Of a stretch of 10,584 bases of DNA, positions 1 through 5,137 are shown in pieces. Below the pieces are notes generated by a model. That model was given only the letters and a program-made list of their open reading frames with translations, had not been told where the DNA came from and did not search any database. Source of the stretch: Rhodopirellula sp. (GTDB taxonomy: Bacteria > Planctomycetota > Planctomycetia > Pirellulales > Pirellulaceae). The stretch is from positions 7,497-18,080 of the forward strand of contig PAUV01000006.1 in NCBI GenBank assembly GCA_002712845.1, written 5' to 3'. Within the stretch, counting starts at the first letter, position 1. Every line of letters starts with the position of its first letter. The position numbers and the translations under genes were made by a program.

Positions 1-98
1 CTCGCGGTGTTAGCTTCTTCCGCTGCAAGCGGTCGCGGCAGACTAATCAAGAACCAATAAAACAGAACCCGAACGCTCAGGTAAATGCTCGACTGCAC
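1..98 (-). CDS. Partial 5' end of a putative exported protein
   Basis: An open frame on the minus strand runs off the left edge without a stop. From the GTG at 98 it reads like a complete Sec signal peptide: a short polar start ending in Arg (MQSSIYLSVR), a hydrophobic core VLFYWFLISL, a helix-breaking Pro, and a cleavage-type PLAA before EEANTA. The frame is also open further upstream, with in-frame ATG codons at 183 and 200, but those add a charged, unremarkable stretch. No strong ribosome binding site separates the choices. The mature protein lies outside the window, so no function can be given. The call rests only on the signal-peptide pattern; a chance open frame of this length is possible. 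Confidence 0.35.
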   Translation of the reverse strand, partial: MQSSIYLSVRVLFYWFLISLPRPLAAEEANTA

Positions 99-702
99 AA
101 CCGTTGAAAAATTACCGCGTTCAAAATCTGAAGATCGCGTCGGTCGCAATGATCTCAGTGATATTGGCAAATAAAGATACATGCCTGTTATTTTAATCAT
201 TCCAGCGGGCGGCGTCGTTCCCGACCTGCCAGAGAGAGCAGAATTTCAACGCAAACCGCCCACCTGTTATAGCATTGGTAAAAACGGCCGATTTCACGAT
301 CTAAACTTGACACTTGAACACTCATCCAGCTCGCCAAAACCAGACAATTGAACCCGCAAGGAACTAATCGCAGGTGACAAGCATCAGGCCAAGCAATGTC
401 GCAACCCCACACTTACCAAAATAGAGATTTCTCGCGCCTCCCCTGAGGTACAACAGAGCCCGTCCCATGGAGCGGAGCGAGTCTGTCTGGTCGCGGGCCC
501 TCACACGCCACATCGATTGCAGAACCTAGTGAATCAACGTCAAGCACCGTTACGATGGCTCCAGAAGTACGATGGCCGAATGAGTGACATGGCTGTATGA
601 GCAACATGACTTAACAGGCACCAAGCTGAATAAGACGTCAACTTTGCCCTGCCACCGATTTGAACATTATTTCACCAAGATCCCTGAACAGGCATATTTC
701 AC
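99..702. other. Intergenic region with no supported gene
   Basis: About 600 bp lie between the left-edge minus-strand frame and the GTG of the DUF1559 gene. Minus-strand frames of 71 and 64 codons (197-412, 413-607) and the plus-strand frame from 584 show no signal peptide, no recognisable motif and unconvincing composition (many Cys, Trp and Arg), so they are treated as chance. I found no tRNA, no strong hairpin with a T-run and no convincing -35/-10 pair. The promoters of the two divergent flanking genes must lie here, but I cannot place them. Confidence 0.5.
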
Positions 703-2343
703 GTGCACACCGATTTCCGAATACACCGTTTACTCGCCTTCGCCGCGGCAGCTTGCTGTTTTTCTGGTTCTGCACTTCAGGCTTCGGCACAAGAACCAAA
801 AGCGATCGGCAATGCATTTCTTCCAACGGATGCCGCAGCCACAGTGATCATGCGGGTCTCAGAAACACTTGCGAGCCCCCAGACTGAGCTGTACCCAATC
901 GAGATTGGCAATGCTTGGTGTCAGCAAAATATTGGCATGACTGCAGAAGAGATTGAAACGGTACAAGTCATTGCCGCAGTTCCAGGTCCAACTGGCCCCA
1001 TGGTTGCTGCTGTCATCAGGTTGAAACAGGACTTCAATCTGGCTCGGGTTAACGCGGAGATGGTGAATGCCAATGAGCCAGTCGACGTGGATGGCAACGC
1101 ATGTTATCCGATCAATACACCTTCCCCAGCAATGCTGCATGAATACGATAAGCGGACCGTCATTCTGGCAACGCCAAATTACATGGCCACCGTTATACGC
1201 GCGGGTGCGGATGATCGTGTGCTTGGTCCACTGGCAGAGTTGGCAGACACGACCCCGCCATCCGGCCAAGTCTCGCTACTGGCTTCAATGGAACCAGTGC
1301 GTCCCATCGCGATGAACCTGCTGCAAAACGCAGGTGACCAAATTCCACCACCACTACAAGGCTTGACCAAGGTGCCCGACTTAGTGGATGCGATGGTCCT
1401 ATCGATCGACATCGAAAACGAAAAGGCTGGGCAGCGTCTCACCATGTTGGCGAGCGACGCGTCCGCAGCAAAAGAACTGGAACGAACCCTGAACAACGGA
1501 ATTTTTTCGCTACGCGATATGCTGCTGCAGGGTGCGATCGCTGACATGAATCAGGATGATCCAGTCGCTGTCGCAATTCAGCAATACATGAAACGTGTTG
1601 CCGACCACATGGTCAAAGTAATCACTCCCAGGCGGACCGGTCGGGAAGTCGTAATCGAGGGCACGCTTAACCCCAGCATGACGACCAATGGCGTGCTGGT
1701 TGGCTTGCTGTTACCCGCCGTTCAAGCAGCCAGAGCATCAGCAAGACGCATGTCGTCAGTCAACAATATGAGACAAATCGGGCTTGCAATGCACAATCAT
1801 TATGATGTGTACCGCACACTGCCTGGCAACATCGTCGATAAAAACGGAAAAGCACTGCTCAGTTGGCGTGTCAAAATCCTTCCCTTCATCGATGAACAAG
1901 CCTTATATGACCAATTCCACCTCGATGAACCGTGGGACAGTGAACACAACATCAAGCTGCTGAGTCGCATGCCTGATCTCTATGTAGATCCGAACACCGC
2001 CACCCAACCAGGAAAGACAGTCTATCAACGACCCATTGGTGAAAAACTGATCATGAATTCGGACGCCGGCGGCAACTTCCGAAAAATCACCGACGGAACA
2101 TCCAACACCATCATGGCGGTGGAAACCTTGCCTGACGCCGCCGCTGCGTGGACAAAGCCCAAAGACGTAGCGATTGACCTAGACAAGCCAAAGAGCAAGT
2201 TATTCGATGGCAAGCGTGCGGGTTTCAATGCGTTACTGGCGGATGGTTCTGCACTTTACCTCAGTGATGACACCGATGCCTCCATGCTCAAGGCACTCCT
2301 AACAGCTCGGGGTGGAGAAGTAGTCAACAGGTCTGAATTCTGA
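703..2343 (+). CDS. Exported DUF1559-domain protein
   Basis: This 546-residue protein begins with a Sec signal peptide (HRL, then [16 protein letters not shown], cleavage near ASA-QEP at residue 30). Residues 31-330 are a region I do not recognise. Residues 333-460 carry the DUF1559 signature: [33 protein letters not shown], a [12 protein letters not shown] segment and PWDSEHN. The end has the typical DGTSNTI and [13 protein letters not shown] motifs. DUF1559 usually follows a type IV pilin-like N-terminus ([34 protein letters not shown] in consensus pieces); here only the LLLPAVQAA part survives, internally, and export relies on a separate signal peptide. The start is GTG at 703, just after an in-frame stop at 685; AGG at 690-692 may serve as ribosome binding site. 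It is monocistronic and converges on the next gene. DUF1559 proteins have no established biochemical function; the domain call is firm, the role is not. Confidence 0.9.
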   Translation: [546 protein letters not shown]

Positions 2344-2488
2344 TTTGTGCAACACCAACATGGTACATGAATCGTTGCCAAGCATGGGTAAAGATAATTT
2401 CCATCTCATGAAAACATGCTCACGATCTGGCAAAACAAGCTAGTCCCGAGCAGAACAAGGAACGCGTTGTTGTTTTAAAAATCGAAGT
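2344..2488. other. Convergent intergenic spacer
   Basis: These 145 bp separate the 3' ends of two convergent genes, so terminators for both are expected. Near the right end a weak AACAA/TTGTT inverted repeat (2454-2471) precedes TTTT at 2473-2476. It has five pairs and an eight-base loop, too little to call a terminator with confidence. Confidence 0.4.
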
Positions 2489-3865
2489 TTAATCCCACCG
2501 CAAAAACGACTTCCCCCGATCCAAATTGAAACAGATCATTTGATCCTGCCCCGACTGATACCACGTGCCTGCAGTGAGTGCAGACATTTCGATAACCTGT
2601 TTCAGCTTGACATCCAAACGTGGAGGCCCCTTAGCATTCGTGACACGAAGCGTAAAGTGTTTGACGTCGAATGGCGCATCGAAGGTAATCTGATTCCCAA
2701 TACGTTTGATCGCCGTTAAATCCTTCGCAGCCCAATAACGGCCGATTTCACTTAACTTCATCCAGACTGTCTGATCGCGATAGCGAGCATTCAATGAAGT
2801 TACAATTCTCTGGAATGCTCGAAAACCAGATTCAGTCCCGTTGTTATACATCCCGGGCCAATGACAAAGCATGATTGCGGGCTGTTTACGTTCGATCAGC
2901 TCAACCATCCGACCCGACGTTGCATCCCGATTGCAATATCGATCTGTATCGGGAACGCGATCACCCTGCCAACCACCGAACCAGTCTCCTGTGCCTGCTG
3001 GAACGTTAACGGTCAATCTCAGATCATCCGTTCCCAATCCTCGAACATGCTCCAAAATGGGTTCAGTATTTTGCTCGCCTGTACGCACATACTTGAAGTA
3101 GTGTGGCAGATCGACGGGATAGACATCTCGGACTGCCTGATCAACCGCCAGTGACAGTTCGCTCTTCACAAGGTTGCCAAAGCCACCTGGCGTGGTGATT
3201 CCCTCACACGGCAGATCACAACGCTCAAGGATTCGCAAGGCATAAGCGAGATACGCCGCCAGCTCATCAACACTCTTTTTTTGTTGTGGATAAGAGTTCT
3301 CCATGGTGCCAGCATTGATTGCTTCCATCGGTCGTCCGGTCTTCAAATCAATGACACGGGTGTGCGTGATCATTTCTGGGTGAATATCCCAGTTCGGCAC
3401 CATCAGTTCACGAACGAGTTTCAAACTGTCTTGCAATTGACGGCGCGACCACCCCGGCATCTCACGATCAACCCAACCCACGCAGGCAGGGTAGGGCACA
3501 ATGCTGTATTTTCCTCGCACTCCCCGATCTGCGCACCACTCACCAAACCGGCGAACAAACTGATCGGGAATCTCACGAGGCCAATCTCGCCAAGGCTTTC
3601 TGTATTCAGCGCGGTCAGGTAGCGCTTCGGCGAATTGAGGCGTGCAGAAATGCCCCATATTCACCAAGCAGGTTGAATCATCAATGACGAAGGACAGGGG
3701 AACACGGTTACGTGGAAGTAAAACCTTCACTCCCACAGTTTGCTGATCCGCACCAGATGCGCCTCGAGACACTGTTCCCACATCATCGTCTGCGATCAGT
3801 GAACTGGATCCACCATGCGCTGCAACACTGAGCCCCGTTGCCATGAAAGCCCGTCGAGTCTGCAT
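2489..3865 (-). CDS. Tat-exported polysaccharide deacetylase-like protein
   Basis: This 458-residue protein starts MQTRRAFMATGLSVAAHGGS, a twin-arginine signal (TRRAF followed by a mild hydrophobic stretch). The body looks like a NodB-fold glycoside hydrolase/deacetylase barrel. An acidic pair sits in LSFVIDDS (D62, D63) where the catalytic and metal Asp lie in this superfamily, and HPEMITH (H162, H168) resembles the two-His metal motif. TPGGFGN (226-231) and LCHWPGMYNNG (H335) could be the later active-site loops. Residues from about 385 resemble a small beta-rich C-terminal domain. A metal-dependent carbohydrate esterase or related hydrolase acting on envelope or environmental glycans is plausible, but the substrate is unknown. 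The frame extends to a TTG at 3886; ATG 3865 is preferred because GAGGTGA precedes it and because this puts RR right at the N-terminus. It stands alone, convergent with the DUF1559 gene. Confidence 0.75.
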   Translation of the reverse strand: MQTRRAFMATGLSVAAHGGSSSLIADDDVGTVSRGASGADQQTVGVKVLLPRNRVPLSFVIDDSTCLVNMGHFCTPQFAEALPDRAEYRKPWRDWPREIPDQFVRRFGEWCADRGVRGKYSIVPYPACVGWVDREMPGWSRRQLQDSLKLVRELMVPNWDIHPEMITHTRVIDLKTGRPMEAINAGTMENSYPQQKKSVDELAAYLAYALRILERCDLPCEGITTPGGFGNLVKSELSLAVDQAVRDVYPVDLPHYFKYVRTGEQNTEPILEHVRGLGTDDLRLTVNVPAGTGDWFGGWQGDRVPDTDRYCNRDATSGRMVELIERKQPAIMLCHWPGMYNNGTESGFRAFQRIVTSLNARYRDQTVWMKLSEIGRYWAAKDLTAIKRIGNQITFDAPFDVKHFTLRVTNAKGPPRLDVKLKQVIEMSALTAGTWYQSGQDQMICFNLDRGKSFLRWD

Positions 3866-3869
3866 CACT

Positions 3870-3876
3870 TCACCTC
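3870..3876 (-). promoter_or_regulatory. Ribosome binding site fixing the deacetylase-like start
   Basis: GAGGTGA on the minus strand, with GAGG seven bases before the ATG at 3865. It is the strongest Shine-Dalgarno match I see in the window and decides against the upstream TTG at 3886. Confidence 0.7.
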
Positions 3877-4159
3877 GTTCGCGCAAGCGGTAGGAATTGA
3901 ATCCAGCACAAAGAGACCGCCTCAGTGCTGACCATCATACAAGCATTTTACCGCACAATCGGCGTGCAGAACCGGAGCGTACACAGAACAAGTCACTAAA
4001 GCCTGTTAAGACACCTAGCCGGCCCCAAAACAAACTTTTTCCGGCGTGGAAGCATCTCTGAGGATAACGTGAATAATCGCGAGTCTGCTCACATAACCCC
4101 TGATCACACCCAACGGAGGAAAGACGAAGCACCGTGAAGATTTAATGTCCCGCTGCAAC

Positions 4160-4196
4160 CCAGTGCAGGGCAAATCCAGTGCAGGGCAAATCCAGT
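4160..4196. repeat. 16-bp direct tandem repeat, about 2.3 copies
   Basis: The unit CAGTGCAGGGCAAATC occurs at 4161-4176 and exactly again at 4177-4192, followed by CAGT. The flanking base C at 4160 extends the match. On the minus strand a third, degenerate copy (TGCACTGGGTTGCAG) follows. It lies about 55 bp downstream of the ccoP stop, outside any supported gene. Confidence 0.9.
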
Positions 4197-4251
4197 CAGC
4201 CCACCCGGTACATGCGAGCTTTTCTTTTTGATCCATAACGACCACTGCAAG

Positions 4252-4905
4252 CTAGCCCTGCGCTGCTGGTTCTTCAGCACTTGCATTTTCAGATGGGGGC
4301 TGCGGCCATGGCCCAATCTCTCGTCCTTCGGCTGGCTTGCCTGACCCGTCACTTTTGCCTCGCAAACTCGCCACATAAGCTGAAACCAGAACGATCTCAT
4401 TCGTGGATAATTTTGACTTCCATGCAGGCATCGCCCCGGCGTTGGCACCATTTTCCAGGACTCGCAAGATGTCAGCAATATCACTGACATTTTTGTAATG
4501 GTCATCCTGCAAATTCGGCCCAACTTGACCAATTCCATCACGACCGTGACATGAAACGCAATTCGTCTTGAAGATCGATCGCCCAACTCGCAACCATGAA
4601 TCGTCATAAGTAAAACGCACCAACGTCTCACGATCTGCTTTCAATTCTCCCATCTGGCTGAATTGCAACTTCAAGTTTGCAGCCAGCAACTGATCATGTT
4701 GATCAGCAAGCGAACGACCCTCGGTACCATTGTGGTAGTACCAAAAATAGGGCGGAGCAAAGACAAGGCAACCTGCAAATAGCCAGATCCACCACTTCGG
4801 TAATGGGTGATCATACTGTTGAATCCCATCGAAGGATGCATCAGTCAACTTATCAGCAGACGATGCATCGTTTGAATCAGAAGCGTTTGGGTTGTGATCG
4901 CTCAT
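4252..4905 (-). CDS. ccoP: Mono-heme CcoP-type cytochrome c subunit of a cbb3-like complex
   Basis: This 217-residue protein has the CcoP N-terminal signature FDGIQQYDHPLPKWW (residues 25-39), then one membrane segment (about 39-57), then a periplasmic cytochrome c domain. Heme c attaches at CVSCH (116-120) and the sixth ligand is probably M159 in AGAMPAW. Classical proteobacterial CcoP is about 300 residues with two CxxCH sites; this protein has one, and the remaining domain resembles the second classical domain (GAMPAW plus a final YVASL helix). It would accept electrons from a soluble or membrane donor and pass them to the CcoO heme. The frame opens at 5058, but ATG 4905 has GGGAG at 4916-4920, places the signature near residue 25 as usual, and avoids an unconserved leader. 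The ccoNO fusion lies 232 bp upstream on the same strand. The tail after residue 180 is Gly/Pro/Glu-rich. Confidence 0.9.
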   Translation of the reverse strand: MSDHNPNASDSNDASSADKLTDASFDGIQQYDHPLPKWWIWLFAGCLVFAPPYFWYYHNGTEGRSLADQHDQLLAANLKLQFSQMGELKADRETLVRFTYDDSWLRVGRSIFKTNCVSCHGRDGIGQVGPNLQDDHYKNVSDIADILRVLENGANAGAMPAWKSKLSTNEIVLVSAYVASLRGKSDGSGKPAEGREIGPWPQPPSENASAEEPAAQG

Positions 4906-5137
4906 GGCTTGAAAGCTCCCCGACGAAATCAGGGCTGTAAGACTGGGGCTAAAGGATTCAGTGGTTTGTTTGGGAAAAAGCTTCGGCACACAGATGATGG
5001 TCCGTGGTGATTTCAGCGTTTGCAAGTTGCAGTAAAACGGTACATCGTTTGTTATCAATCACGTTTGCAGGAATTCCTTTGCTGCACCATAGCGATGCCC
5101 TCGGGGCAAAGTGCTGTCATGAAAATTCCACGCACGA
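4906..5137. other. Spacer between ccoNO and ccoP with no ccoQ
   Basis: These 232 bp separate the two cbb3-like genes. A CcoQ-type gene (a short single-TM protein) would be expected here in a classical ccoNOQP operon. The frames on the minus strand contain only a 21-codon ATG frame and the unconserved upstream extension of the ccoP frame, neither with a membrane segment. The long spacer leaves room for a separate ccoP promoter, which I could not locate. Confidence 0.6.

Larger units (their letters stand above)
3866..4251. other. Intergenic region between ccoP and the deacetylase-like gene
   Basis: This 386-bp spacer holds a 16-bp tandem repeat at 4160-4196 and the leader of the deacetylase-like gene. 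Minus-strand frames at 3935-4132 and 4015-4245 have no recognisable content; the second owes part of its sequence to the tandem repeat. No clear terminator for ccoP was found. Confidence 0.5.

Noticed and set aside
197..607. Two adjacent minus-strand frames (71 and 64 codons) in the left intergenic region
   Set aside because: Neither shows motif, signal peptide or membrane segment, and their amino-acid make-up looks random. I kept the region as intergenic.
859..1269. 136-codon minus-strand open frame opposite the DUF1559 gene
   Set aside because: Antisense to a gene with a signal peptide and domain motifs; the translation has no recognisable feature.
2454..2476. Possible terminator hairpin followed by TTTT
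   Set aside because: Only five stem pairs (AACAA/TTGTT) with an eight-base loop and no GC clamp; too weak to annotate.
4018..4050. GCCGG...CCGGC inverted repeat beside a TTTTT run
   Set aside because: The stem has five pairs and an 18-base loop, and the T-run lies inside the loop rather than after the stem.
4104..4631. 175-codon minus-strand open frame overlapping ccoP
   Set aside because: It is the shifted frame of ccoP plus the tandem-repeat spacer. Composition is Cys/Trp/Arg-rich, with no recognisable domain, and the overlapping CcoP frame has clear family motifs.
5053..5058. TTGATA half-site resembling an FNR box upstream of ccoP
   Set aside because: The matching ATCAA half is absent at the right spacing, so it is likely chance.
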